This document shows, piece by piece, positions 1 through 9,344 of a stretch of DNA of 64,000 bases. Source of the DNA: Anaeromyxobacter soli (lineage in GTDB: Bacteria > Myxococcota > Myxococcia > Myxococcales > Anaeromyxobacteraceae); assembly GCF_022808855.1 (NCBI RefSeq), contig NZ_JAKZLF010000012.1, positions 1-64,000 of the forward strand, in the 5' to 3' direction. Position 1 is the stretch's first letter, and each line of letters starts with the position of its first letter. Under the pieces are notes generated by a model. It saw only the letters and a program-made list of their open reading frames with translations, searched no databases and was not told where the DNA came from. Made by a program: the position numbers and the translations under genes.

Positions 1-89
1 TCCCGATTATGCCGACTCCGAACCGCACGAATCGCACGCCGACGCGGGGTTCCGGTGGGCGCTCCGCATAATGCGAAGGTCCGCATAAC
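1..89. mobile_element. Edge of a foreign insert interrupting radC
   Basis: The radC reading frame (minus strand) matches the family up to HNHPSG, ending at 90. The sequence from 89 to the window edge no longer encodes the expected RadC C-terminus, although the frame stays open. It carries repeated TCCGCATAA motifs, as expected for recombinase sites at an element end. Tn554-type elements with several tyrosine recombinases are known to use radC as a target, so this is probably the end of such an element lying left of the window. No recombinase gene is visible here, so the element's identity is inference. Confidence 0.5.
63..88. repeat. Two direct copies of TCCGCATAA at the radC junction
   Basis: TCCGCATAA occurs at 63-71 and again at 80-88, with start points 17 bp apart. 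An 11-bp palindrome (CGCATAATGCG, 65-75) overlaps the first copy. The pair abuts the point where radC homology stops, so it may form recombinase binding sites of the inserted element. A weaker related string (ATTATGCC) lies at 7-14. Confidence 0.6.
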
Positions 90-629
90 GCCGCTCGGGT
101 GATTGTGCACGAACACGATCCCGTGAGCGCCCTCCCGCACCGCCGGCCGGAGCGCGTCGCGCGGGGACACCGGGCACTGCGCGAGCGAGCCCTCCGCGAC
201 CTGGACCGCGCGCAGGAGCCGGCCGCGCACGTCGAGCAGGACCACGTGGAACCCCTCCCGCTCGGCGTGCGCCGCGTGGCGAAGGAGCTCCGCGACGCGG
301 CGGGGATCGAGGCAGCGCTCCCCGCGCCGGGGCGGCGCCCACGCGGCGCGTCGGCCGAGCTCGAACGCGGCGGCGAGGGCGGCGGCGCGGGCGAGGCCGA
401 CGCCCGGCGCGCTGGCGATCGCGTCCGGGGGCGCCCAGGCGAGCTCGGCGAGCGGCACCGCCTCTACGAGCGCGAGCGCCGCGGCGCGGGCGGAGTGCCG
501 CGAGGTGCCGCCGCCGAGGAGGAGCGCGACGAGGTCGGCGTCGGAGAGCGCGCGCGGACCGTCGGCGAGTAGCCGGTCGCGAGGGCGATCTTGGCTCGGA
601 ACGAGCGCGTCGGAGGCGAGGGACGGCAT
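90..629 (-). pseudogene. radC: RadC (UPF0758, JAB/MPN-type) DNA repair protein, 3' end replaced
   Basis: From the ATG at 629 the frame gives about 180 residues of RadC. The N-terminal helix-hairpin-helix part includes RDRLLADGPRALSDADLVAL and a following LLLGGG. The JAB/MPN metalloprotease-like domain runs to GIVFVHNHPSG, the two His of the HxH metal motif. RadC proteins are usually about 225 residues and continue with a conserved stretch that supplies the JAMM Asp. Here the frame instead runs into unrelated sequence (VMRTFALCG...) with no stop before the window edge. The JAMM Asp is therefore missing and the protein is probably inactive. The break lies exactly at the conserved HNHPSG codons, which suggests site-specific insertion rather than decay. 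Confidence 0.8.
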
Positions 630-854
630 GCGCGCGCCCGGAGCAACCGACGTGCCGGCAGGTATCGCGCTCTGGAGTGACCGGACGTTCAGGGGGAGGG
701 GCGCGGCGCGGACGGAGCGTGCGGGAGGCGGCCTACCCTCCCGGACACGAGCGCTCGGGCTCGTGGACGCGAGGACCGGGGCGCCGTCACGTGCGGTCCG
801 GAGGGGTGCCTCGCCCGTCGAGCCGCGTCCGGCGGCCGGCGGCGGGCAGCGCGA

Positions 855-1490
855 TCAGTCCACCTTCGCCGGCGCAGGCTGCCGGGTCGCCTCCGCCGCC
901 TTCGCGCCCTCCGCCGGCTGCTTCACCAGCTCCGCGTCGATCTCGATCCGGATCTCGTCGCCGACGACGGGCGTCGCCTCGACCATCTTGTTCCACTCGA
1001 GGCCGAAGGCCTTGCGGCTCAGCTTCGTCGTCGCGCGGACGCCCCGGCGGTCCATCCCCATGGGATCCTTCATCGCGGGCGTGAGGTCGCTCACCTCGAG
1101 CACCACCGGCCTCGTCACGCCGTGCATCGTGAGGTCGCCCGTGACCTCGTAGACCTTGCCGGCCTTCCGGACCTTCGTGGACCTGAAGGTGATGCTCGGG
1201 TACTTCGCGACGTCGAGGAAGTCCGGCGAGCGCAGGTGGGCGTCCCGCTTGTCCTCCCGGGTGTTGATGGTGTTCGCGTCGATGGTGGCCTCGACGGAGG
1301 ACCTCGCCGGATCCTTCTCGTCGAGCTTCACGACGCCCGTCGTGCTCTGGAACTCGCCGCGCACGTTCGAGATCGCCAGGTGGCGCACGGTGAAGTTCGT
1401 CTGGGTGTGGGCGGGATCGACGTTCCAGGTCGTCGGCGCCGCGAAGGCGAGGGCCGGGACGAGCCCGAGGGCGAGGAGGACGTGCTTCAT
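855..1490 (-). CDS. YceI-family periplasmic lipid-binding-like protein
   Basis: This 211-residue protein starts at the ATG at 1490, preceded by GGAGCAG at good spacing. The N-terminus MKHVLLALGLVPALAFA is a signal peptide, so the product is exported. The mature part has the YceI lipocalin-like pattern: WNVDPAHTQTNFTVRHL, a central ATIDANTINTREDKRDAHLR, then FLDVAKYPSITFRS and LTMHGVTRPVVLEV. YceI proteins form a beta-barrel that binds isoprenoid-type lipids and are often linked to stress or polyisoprenoid transport. It has a short Ala/Pro-rich C-terminal tail. It stands alone, downstream of the outer-membrane-like gene on the same strand. Confidence 0.9.
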   Translation of the reverse strand: MKHVLLALGLVPALAFAAPTTWNVDPAHTQTNFTVRHLAISNVRGEFQSTTGVVKLDEKDPARSSVEATIDANTINTREDKRDAHLRSPDFLDVAKYPSITFRSTKVRKAGKVYEVTGDLTMHGVTRPVVLEVSDLTPAMKDPMGMDRRGVRATTKLSRKAFGLEWNKMVEATPVVGDEIRIEIDAELVKQPAEGAKAAEATRQPAPAKVD

Positions 1491-1594
1491 CGGCGCTGCT
1501 CCTTTGCGTTCATCGGCGAGATCGACCTCGCGTCGATGTAACGCCCCTCCCCTCCGGTTCAACCGCCATCGGCGGCCCGGTCGGGGACGACCGA

Positions 1595-2218
1595 CTAGAG
1601 CTTCACGCCGAGGCCGCCGGAGAGGCGCAGGAGCTGGTCCTGCTCGAATGACAGCTCGCCCGCGAGGAACATGGGCCCGAGGTCGAGGCGCAGCCCGAGC
1701 GCCACCTGAAACCAGACGCGCCAGTCGGACGGCCGTCCCGCTCCGGCACCGAACGTGAACGCCGCCTCGAGCCCGCGCCGCGTCTGGAAGCGATTCGTGA
1801 ACCGCAGGAGCGCGACGGGTGCCCAGTCCTGGCCGCCGTTCCGGATCTTGTAGGCGGAGCCCCACAGCCCGAGGTCGCCGAAGCCGAACGCGTAGGAGAC
1901 CTCGCCGCCGAACGCCGAGCCGGAGTGCTTGTCGCCGCTGCCGAGATCGAACGCCTCGCCGCCCCAGGCGGTGAGGAACAGGCGCGGCCCGCCCTCGTCG
2001 TCCTCGGCCCCGCCTTCCCACCCGTACTCGTCCTGGGCGCTCGTCCGCGCGAGGCCGAGGCGGCCGGGGGAGAGCGCCGAGGCGGCGCGGGAGGAGAGCG
2101 AGGACACGGCCGGGGCGAACGCGATCCCGGTGGAGGCCGGAGCCGGCGCCGGAACGGCCCCTTCACTGGCGGCGTCGGCAGCGGCGAGCGCGAGCGCGAG
2201 GGTCAGGGGAGCGAGCAC
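1595..2218 (-). CDS. Exported protein, probable outer-membrane beta-barrel
   Basis: The 207-residue product begins at a GTG at 2218 and has a short hydrophobic leader (LTLALALAAADA), so it is likely exported. After a low-complexity Ala/Pro/Ser linker, the last 130 residues alternate polar and aromatic residues with many Gly (FLTAWGGEAFDLGS, GGEVSYAFGFGDLGLWGS). It ends GGLGVKL, with the alternating pattern of outer-membrane strands. I do not recognise a specific family. No strong ribosome binding site precedes the GTG, so the start is uncertain. It lies upstream of the YceI-like gene on the same strand, about 100 bp away. Confidence 0.6.
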   Translation of the reverse strand: MLAPLTLALALAAADAASEGAVPAPAPASTGIAFAPAVSSLSSRAASALSPGRLGLARTSAQDEYGWEGGAEDDEGGPRLFLTAWGGEAFDLGSGDKHSGSAFGGEVSYAFGFGDLGLWGSAYKIRNGGQDWAPVALLRFTNRFQTRRGLEAAFTFGAGAGRPSDWRVWFQVALGLRLDLGPMFLAGELSFEQDQLLRLSGGLGVKL

Positions 2219-2272
2219 GCGAGGGCGATCATAGCCCCGCGCGGCGCCGGGGTTGCGTCCCGGGTGAGCCGT

Positions 2273-3372
2273 TCACCCTGCGGTGAGGAACCGCTCGTAG
2301 AGCTCGTACCCGCGCGCGAGGGCCTCGAGCTCCACCCACTCCCCGCGCTGGTGCGCCTGGCTCGTGGCCCCCGGCCCGAGGTTCGCCGCGGGGATGCCGT
2401 GGACCGCGAGGCGCGCCACGTCGGTCCAGGCCTGCTTGGGCTCCACGCCGATCCCGGTCCGCTCGAGGAGGCGACGCACGATCGGGTGCTCCGCGTAGGC
2501 GGGGCAGGCCGGCGACAGATCGGTCAGCTCGACCTCGGCGCCGTGGCGCCCGGCGAGCGCAGTGAGCTCTGCGGCGGCGGCGTCGAGCGTCTTGTCGGGG
2601 GCGAAGCGGAAGTTGAGGTTCAGCGTGCAGCGTTCGGGGACCACGTTGCGCGCGTGGCCGCCCTCGATGCGCGTCGCGGAGAGCACCTCCCGGAACACGA
2701 GGCCGCCGCTCGTGGCCTCGCGCGGCGCGCGCCCGTGGAGCTCGGCGAGGAGCGCCCCCGCGCGGTGGACGGCGTTCTCGCCGTGCCAGGGGCGGGCCGA
2801 GTGCGCGGCGCGGCCGCGGAACGTGACGGTCGCGTGGATGGAGCCGACGCAGCCGAGCTGGAGCACGTTGTCGGTCGGCTCGAGGCAGAGCGCGAGGTCC
2901 ACCCCGCCGAGGAGGCCGGGCGCGCGCAGCACGTCCTCGAGCTCGTTCTCGAGGTACGGCCCCTCCTCGCGCGCGTAGAGCACGAGGACGAGGTCGCAGA
3001 AGCGCGCCAGGCGCGGGAGCCGCTCGGCGAGCTCCATCGTCACCGCGACGCCGCCCTTCATGTCGGAGGCGCCCGGCGCGACGAGGCGGCCGCCCTCCCG
3101 GCGCGGCGGGTGCCGGTCCTCGTCGTGCACCGGGACGGTGTCGAGGTGGCCGCAGAGCGCGACCGTGGGCCGCCCGGGGACGGCGTCGCCGTCCACCCGC
3201 ACGACGAGCGAGTCCTTCACCCGCTCGACGCGCGGGAAGCGCACCCGCGCCCAGGCCTCGATCGCGTCGCAGAGGGCGCGCTCGTGGCCGATGGGCGAGA
3301 ACATCCCGCACAGCGCGGCGGTGCGCTGGGCGAGCGACTCGACGGGAGCACCGCCGGGTGCGCCTTGGAGCG

Positions 3373-3376
<4 letters not shown>
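2273..3376 (-). CDS. dapE: Succinyl-diaminopimelate desuccinylase
   Basis: DapE hydrolyses N-succinyl-LL-diaminopimelate to LL-diaminopimelate and succinate, a late step of lysine and peptidoglycan precursor synthesis. The 367-residue M20 metallopeptidase-fold protein has the zinc motifs GHLDTVPVHDED and ASDMKGG, the catalytic pair in YAREEGPYLEN, EPTDNVLQLGCVGS, and a C-terminal His in SQAHQRGEW. The wording of these motifs resembles the actinobacterial-type DapE subgroup. The start is a GTG that overlaps the dapD stop in a GTGA junction, so it is translationally coupled as the last gene of a dapC-dapD-dapE operon. Confidence 0.93.
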
Positions 3377-4193
<817 letters not shown>

Positions 4194-4197
<4 letters not shown>

Positions 4198-5360
4198 GCC
4201 CTCACCTTCCGCCAGGCCAAGATGGCCTCCTCGCACTCCTCGAGCGTCGGCACCAGCGCCACCCGCACGTACCCTTCCCCCGCGCCGAACGCCGGCCCGG
4301 GCGCCACCACGATCCCCTCGTCCAGGAGCCGCAGCGCGTACGACGCGGCGGTCTCCGCGCCGGGCACGCGCACCCACAGGTAGAGCGTGGCCTCCGACGC
4401 GTCGGCCAGGAGGCCGTGCTCCGCGAAGAACGCCAGGAACCGGTCCCGCTTCCTGCGGAAGATCTCGCGCCGCTCCGCCGGGTGCGCGTCGTCGGACCAC
4501 GCCGCCGTCGCCGCCGCGGCGACGAACTCGGGCGAGGCGACGCCAGGGTGGCTCCGGAGCGCGCGCAGCACCGCGATGAGGTCCGCGTCGCCCGCGAGGA
4601 AGCCGGAGCGGTAGCCGGTCATCCCGCTCCGCTTCGAGCAGGAGTGGATCGCGACCACGTTCTCCACCTGCTCCTCGAGCATCGAGGGCGGCGGCGCGCC
4701 GAAGTAGACGTCGGCGTAGCACTCGTCCGAGGCCACCACGAAGCCGAAACGGCGAGCGGCCTCCCCCACCCGGCGCAGGTAGTCGCGCGGGGCGACCGCG
4801 CCGGTGGGGTTGTGCGGGTAGGAGATCCAGAAGACGAGCGTCTCGCGCAGCACCGCCTCGCCGACGTCCTCGGGCTCGAGGAGGAAGCGGCGCGCCGCGG
4901 TGAGCGGGACCTTCACCGGATCGAGCCCGGCGAAGCGCGCCCCGACCTCGTAGGTGGGGTAGCCCGGGTCGGGCATCACCACCTTGCGGCGCGCCGGATC
5001 GCCGGCGAACGCGAGGGGCAGGTGGAAGATCGCCTCCTTCGCCCCGGCGCAGGCGAGCACCTGCGCCTCGGGGTCCACCGTGACGCCGAAGCGGCGGGCG
5101 AGGTACCCGGCCGCGGCGCGGCGGAGGGCGGGCGTGCCGAACGCGCTCGGGTACTGCGACACCAGGGGGACCGCGGCGCGGAGCGCCTCGCGCAGGAAGG
5201 GCGGGGTCGGCTCCTTCGGATCGCCGAGCCCGAAGTCGAACAGGCGCTTCCCGGCCCGGGTGAGGGCGCGTCGCCGCTCGTCCAGCTCGACCATCAGGTT
5301 CTTGCGGACGGCGCCGAGGGCGGGGTTCTTCGGGGCGTTCTGCACGGGAGCCGCTAACAA
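4194..5360 (-). CDS. dapC: Succinyldiaminopimelate aminotransferase (class I/II PLP enzyme)
   Basis: This 388-residue class I aminotransferase has FGLGDPKEPTPPF at the N-terminus, a PDPGYPTYEVG segment, SYPHNPTGA and the PLP-lysine motif SCSKRSGMTGYR. Position before dapD and dapE indicates N-succinyl-2-amino-6-ketopimelate as substrate, an inference from the operon rather than from the fold alone. The TTG at 5360 is preferred because GGGAG sits 7 nt upstream. A GTG at 5345 is possible but lacks a ribosome site. The gene is divergent from sthA, with only about 40 bp between them. Confidence 0.85.
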
Positions 5361-5385
5361 TATCGAACTCCCGGGGAGGCTGCAT

Positions 5386-5391
5386 TATAAG
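5386..5391 (+). promoter_or_regulatory. -10-like hexamer TATAAG, possibly for leaderless sthA
   Basis: TATAAG ends 8 nt before the sthA ATG, and no ribosome binding site lies between them. A weak -35-like TCGAAC lies 17 bp further upstream (5363-5368). If used, transcription would start at or next to the A of the start codon. Confidence 0.4.
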
Positions 5392-5399
5392 CGGGCCGC

Positions 5400-6848
5400 A
5401 TGCTGCGCTACGACGTGGTGGTCATCGGCTCGGGTCCCGCAGGCGAGAACGGCGCCATCCAGGCCTCGTTCAGCGGCAAGAAGGTCGCCCTCATCGAGAA
5501 GGAGGCCGTCCCCGGCGGCGCCTCCGCCAACACCGGCACCATCCCCTCCAAGGCGCTGCGCGAGACGGCGCTCGCCATCCAGCAGGCGCGCAGCCGCGAC
5601 GCCCACGGCATCGAGCTCCGCGTCTCGGGCACGGTCACCATCCCCGAGCTCATGGGCCGGCGCGGCCTCGTCACCGGCCGCGAGCACTCCCGCATCCGCA
5701 ACGCCCTGAACCACGCGGGCGTGGAGCAGTTCCGCGGCGTGGCGAGCTTCGTCGACCCGCACACGATCCGGGTCTCGGTCCCGGACGGCGGCACGCAGGA
5801 GCTCCGGGCGGACGTCATCCTGCTCGCCCCCGGCACGCGCCCGTTCCACCCGCCGCAGTACCCGATCGACAACGCGCACGTCTACGACTCCGACTCGATC
5901 CTGCTCCTCGATCGCGTGCCGCGCTCCCTCGCGGTGCTGGGCGGCGGCGTCGCCGGCTGCGAGTACGCGTCGCTGTTCGCCGCGCTCGGCGTGAACGTGA
6001 AGCTCGTGGACTCGAAGGACCGGCTGCTCTCCTGGCTCGACGCGGAGATGTCGCACGCGCTCGAGGAGGTGTTCCGGTCGAGCGGCATCGACCTCCACCA
6101 GCAGACGCGGGCCGCGAAGATCGAGCCGGGCCAGAAGGACGTGCTCGTCACCCTCGAGGACGGGGGCCGCATCGTCGCGCAGAAGGTGCTCGTCGCCTCG
6201 GGCCGCGTCGGCAACGTCGAGGCGCTGAACCTCCCGGCGGCGGGGCTCCAGGCGACCGAGCGCGGGCTCCTCAAGGTGAACGCCCAGTTCCAGACCTCCG
6301 TGCCGCACATCTACGCGGCGGGCGACGTGATCGGGTTCCCCGGCCTCGCCTCGGTCTCGATGGAACAGGGGCGCGTCGCCATGAGCCACGCCTGCGGCGG
6401 CATCCTCAAGCAGCGCGTGTCCAACATCCTGCCGATGGGCATCTACACCATCCCCGAGCTCTCGTCGGTGGGCGAGACCGAGGAGACGCTGAAGGAGCAG
6501 GGGCGCGCCTACGTCGTCGGCCGCGCCAGCCTCGCCGAGAACGCGCGCGCGAACCTCGTGGGCGAGGCGGTCGGGTTCGTGAAGCTCATCGCCGACGCCG
6601 AGAACGGCCGCATCCTGGGCGTCCACTGCATCGGGCCGCACGCCTCCGAGCTCGTCCACACCGGCGCGGCGGTGATGTCCCACAAGGGCGACCTGCAGTA
6701 CTTCATCGAGGCGGTGTTCAACTACCCGACGCTCGGCGAGGCCTACAAGTACGCCGCCTACGACGCGCTCGACCGGATGCGCGAGCGGCGCGAGGGGAAC
6801 GTCTGGCCGTTCGAGCGGCCGACGTCGTCGCGGTCGCAGGTGCCGTAG
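5400..6848 (+). CDS. sthA: Soluble pyridine nucleotide transhydrogenase (flavoprotein disulfide reductase family)
   Basis: SthA reversibly transfers hydride between NADH and NADPH pools in the cytoplasm. The 482-residue protein has an N-terminal FAD dinucleotide fold (VVVIGSGPAGENGAI), then ANTGTIPSKALRE. The latter is the transhydrogenase version of the segment that carries the redox Cys pair in lipoamide dehydrogenases, and that pair is absent here. The second nucleotide-binding fold is VLGGGVAGCEYASLFAALG, followed by the FAD motif IYAAGDVIGFPGLAS and a dimerisation domain with the GPHASELVH segment. It ends with a variable tail. Mercuric or dihydrolipoamide functions are excluded by the missing Cys pair. 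Confidence 0.92.
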   Translation: MLRYDVVVIGSGPAGENGAIQASFSGKKVALIEKEAVPGGASANTGTIPSKALRETALAIQQARSRDAHGIELRVSGTVTIPELMGRRGLVTGREHSRIRNALNHAGVEQFRGVASFVDPHTIRVSVPDGGTQELRADVILLAPGTRPFHPPQYPIDNAHVYDSDSILLLDRVPRSLAVLGGGVAGCEYASLFAALGVNVKLVDSKDRLLSWLDAEMSHALEEVFRSSGIDLHQQTRAAKIEPGQKDVLVTLEDGGRIVAQKVLVASGRVGNVEALNLPAAGLQATERGLLKVNAQFQTSVPHIYAAGDVIGFPGLASVSMEQGRVAMSHACGGILKQRVSNILPMGIYTIPELSSVGETEETLKEQGRAYVVGRASLAENARANLVGEAVGFVKLIADAENGRILGVHCIGPHASELVHTGAAVMSHKGDLQYFIEAVFNYPTLGEAYKYAAYDALDRMRERREGNVWPFERPTSSRSQVP

Positions 6849-6881
6849 CGGCTCGAGCCGGCGCGGCCCCTTCGCCGGGAG

Positions 6882-7088
6882 TCAGTCCTCGATCTGGTCG
6901 ATCGGGATGTCGAGCAGCCTTCCGTTGGGGAGCATGTTCGGCGGCACGGGCTCACCGGCCGTCGAGCGGCGGAGCCGCTCGCAGCGCTTGAAGTCGCCGT
7001 CGCAGTAGTACGACTGCCAGACGCGGAGCGACGACTTCATCGCGAAGGCCTTGTAGAGCGGACATCCCGACACGCGAGCGCAGGCCAT
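6882..7088 (-). CDS. Small conserved cysteine protein
   Basis: The 68-residue product starts at an ATG with GGAAGGAAG just upstream. It has four Cys (C3, C9, C29, C36) within MACARVSGCPLYKAF and YYCDGDFKRCERLRR, then VPPNMLPNGRLLD. The pattern CPL(F/Y)...VWQxYYCxGxFxxCxR...LPNG is one I recognise from short uncharacterised delta-proteobacterial proteins. The Cys could bind a metal or an Fe-S cluster, but nothing shows this directly. It is convergent with sthA and appears monocistronic. Confidence 0.7.
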   Translation of the reverse strand: MACARVSGCPLYKAFAMKSSLRVWQSYYCDGDFKRCERLRRSTAGEPVPPNMLPNGRLLDIPIDQIED

Positions 7089-7332
7089 CTCTTCCTTCCC
7101 CCGGCCGCGGGCGGGCGCCGACGCTGCGCGCCCGTCCTCGATGCCGGGCGGATTCTAGCGCTCGATCGCGCCGGCGCCGCGACCCGCGAGGCGCGGCATG
7201 GCGTCGCGATCCGCGACGAAGTGGACGCACATATCGTGAAGCGAGCGCAGAGACTCCGCGCGGGATGCGGGTGGATCTCGGCGCGCGGGACACACGGGCG
7301 CCTGGGGGCCCACCTCACCGGAGGCGAAGGAG

Positions 7333-8382
7333 CTACCCGAGCCGCGCCCGCGCCTGCGCGAGCGCCGCGTGCACCTGCTCGAGCGCGCGCTTCGCTGCGG
7401 AGAGCTCGTCCCGCTCGCGGCGCAGCCGATCGAGCTCGCCGGCGAGCTGATCCCGCTCGCGCGCGAGCTCACCGACTGCGCTGCGGAGGCGCGCGCTCTC
7501 GGTGGAGCCGGCGCGGAGCTCCTCGGAGAGCCGCTCGACCTCCTCCTCGCGCTCGGCGCGGAGCCGGGCCTCCTCGTCCGCCTTGCGCGTGACCTCCTCG
7601 AGCAGACGCGCGCGCTCCTCGTCGAGGGCGGCCATCGCCTGCGCCCGGCGGAGGGCCTCGTCGCGCTCCTCCTCGAGCGCGGTCATCTCGCCGAGGAGGT
7701 CGGTGAGCACGCCGCGCTTCTCGGCGAGCTCCGCCTCCGCGGAGACGAGGCGCTCGGTGGAGACGCGGGCCTCGCCCGCCGCGCGGCCGAGCTCGGTGCG
7801 CGCCTCTCCGAGGTCCGCCCGCAGCGCGTCCTCGCGCTCCCGGGCCCGCACGAGCTCGACCTCGAGGTCGCGGACGAGCGCGAGCACGCTCTCGGCGGCG
7901 CGGGCCGGATCGGCCGGGACGGGATCGACGCGGGGCGTGGGCCGGGCGGCCTCGGCGACGCGGCGCTTGATCTTCTCGAGGCGGTCGCGGCGGGAGAGGA
8001 CGTCGTTCGCGGGATCGGGCGACGCGGGGCTCGCGACGGCTCCCTCCCGTGCTTCGACGGCGGAAGCGCCACGCTCCGGAGGAGCGACCGCGGGCGCCGG
8101 CACCGGCGCCGGAGTGGGGGCCGGCGCGGACCGGGTCGCGGCTCGCGCCGGGATCGCGGCGGGCAGCTCCGCCTGGACCGACTCCTCCATCGTCATCGCG
8201 GGGCTCGCGGTCTCCTCGGCGGTCTCCTCCGCCACGGTCGCCGCCATCGACGCGCTCACCTGCGCGGCCTCCTCGGCCGCCGCGGCGATGCCGGCGTTCG
8301 CGTCGGGCGCGACGGCGGAGACGGCGCCGTTCTTGAGGCGGGGCCGCAGCTTCGGGACGTTGGCGTCGAAGGCCTTGCGCAT
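7333..8382 (-). CDS. Coiled-coil protein of the ParA cluster
   Basis: The 349-residue protein starts at the ATG at 8382, 2 bp after the parA-like stop. Residues 1-20 are basic (MRKAF...VPKLRPRLKNG). Residues 20-130 are an Ala/Pro/Glu-rich unstructured linker. Residues 160-349 are an almost unbroken coiled coil of Glu/Arg/Ala/Leu heptads. No enzymatic motif is present. Proteins that position cargo with ParA ATPases often have a basic N-terminal peptide that stimulates the ATPase, followed by a linker and coiled coil. This gene fits that layout and is probably the ParA partner or cargo adaptor; that role is inference. Confidence 0.75.
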   Translation of the reverse strand: MRKAFDANVPKLRPRLKNGAVSAVAPDANAGIAAAAEEAAQVSASMAATVAEETAEETASPAMTMEESVQAELPAAIPARAATRSAPAPTPAPVPAPAVAPPERGASAVEAREGAVASPASPDPANDVLSRRDRLEKIKRRVAEAARPTPRVDPVPADPARAAESVLALVRDLEVELVRAREREDALRADLGEARTELGRAAGEARVSTERLVSAEAELAEKRGVLTDLLGEMTALEEERDEALRRAQAMAALDEERARLLEEVTRKADEEARLRAEREEEVERLSEELRAGSTESARLRSAVGELARERDQLAGELDRLRRERDELSAAKRALEQVHAALAQARARLG

Positions 8383-8384
8383 GG

Positions 8385-9335
8385 CTACGCTCCTGCCGCG
8401 CCCGCCTCGGCGAGGCCCGCGCGGATGCGCCCGAGGATCTCGTTCTGGACCGCCTCGATGTCGGTCGCGCCCTTCGAGTCCGGGTCGTACCCGAAGATCG
8501 GGCAGCCCTCGGAGGACGCCTGGGCGAACTTGGTGCACTGGCGGACGACGGAGTCGAGCAGGTAGTCCGAGTAGTGCTGGCGGAGGGCGCCGAGCGCCTC
8601 GCGCGCGATCTTGAACGTCTGGTTGTAGGCGTTCACGACGATGAAGATGTTCTCGAGCTGGTGCGAGAGGTCCTGCTCGAGCCCCTGGATGGTCTCGAAC
8701 AGGAGCCGGAGCCCGTCGTAGGAGAGGAAGTCGGCGAGGACCGGGATGACGAGGTCCGAGGCCGCCATGAGCGCGTTCAGGTTGAGGAGCCCGAAGGACG
8801 GCGGCGCGTCGAGCACCACGAAGTCGTACTTGCCCGCGACGCCCTGCAGCGCGTTCCGCAGCCGGAACTCGCGGCCGGCGAGCGGCATGAGCGCGAGGTC
8901 GATGGTGCTCATGGTGAGGTTCGCCGGGACGAGCGAGAGGTTCGGCATCCCCGTCGAGACGGTGACCTCGTCGAGCGGCCGCCTGCGGATGATCACGTCC
9001 TGCAGCGTGTGGGCGAAGCTCCCGCCCTCCTTGCCGAGGCACTTCGTCGCGTGCCCCTGACTGTCGAGGTCGATCATGAGCACGCGGTAGCCGCGCTCCG
9101 CGAGCCGGTAGGCGTAAGACGACGAGAGGCTGGTCTTGCCCGTCCCGCCCTTGAAGTTGAGGAAGAGCTGGATGCGCGGCGGGAACGGCTCGGCCGGGCG
9201 GCGCAGCTTCTCGCGCAGCACGGGGAGGTCATCGGGGGCGAACCCGTCCCTCTTCCCGAGCGCGCCTTCGACCTGCTTCGCGGTCACGCCGACGATCTCG
9301 GCGAGGCGCTTCGCGGTGTAGCGGACGTTCTCCAT
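8385..9335 (-). CDS. ParA/MinD-family ATPase with N-terminal HTH-like segment
   Basis: The 316-residue protein carries the deviant Walker A motif FKGGTGKTSLS (about residues 60-70), the A' motif MIDLDSQGHATK, and Walker B-like FVVLDAPPSFG. This identifies a ParA-type positioning ATPase. The first 45 residues (RYTAKRLAEIVGVTAKQVEG) look like a MerR-type helix-turn-helix. ParA proteins dimerise on ATP and bind DNA nonspecifically to place chromosomes, plasmids or protein complexes. No parB gene or parS-like repeats are visible nearby. The neighbours are coiled-coil proteins, so cargo positioning is more likely than DNA segregation. It sits between its two partners with gaps of 9 and 2 bp. Confidence 0.88.
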   Translation of the reverse strand: MENVRYTAKRLAEIVGVTAKQVEGALGKRDGFAPDDLPVLREKLRRPAEPFPPRIQLFLNFKGGTGKTSLSSSYAYRLAERGYRVLMIDLDSQGHATKCLGKEGGSFAHTLQDVIIRRRPLDEVTVSTGMPNLSLVPANLTMSTIDLALMPLAGREFRLRNALQGVAGKYDFVVLDAPPSFGLLNLNALMAASDLVIPVLADFLSYDGLRLLFETIQGLEQDLSHQLENIFIVVNAYNQTFKIAREALGALRQHYSDYLLDSVVRQCTKFAQASSEGCPIFGYDPDSKGATDIEAVQNEILGRIRAGLAEAGAAGA

Positions 9336-9344
9336 TCCGTTCCC

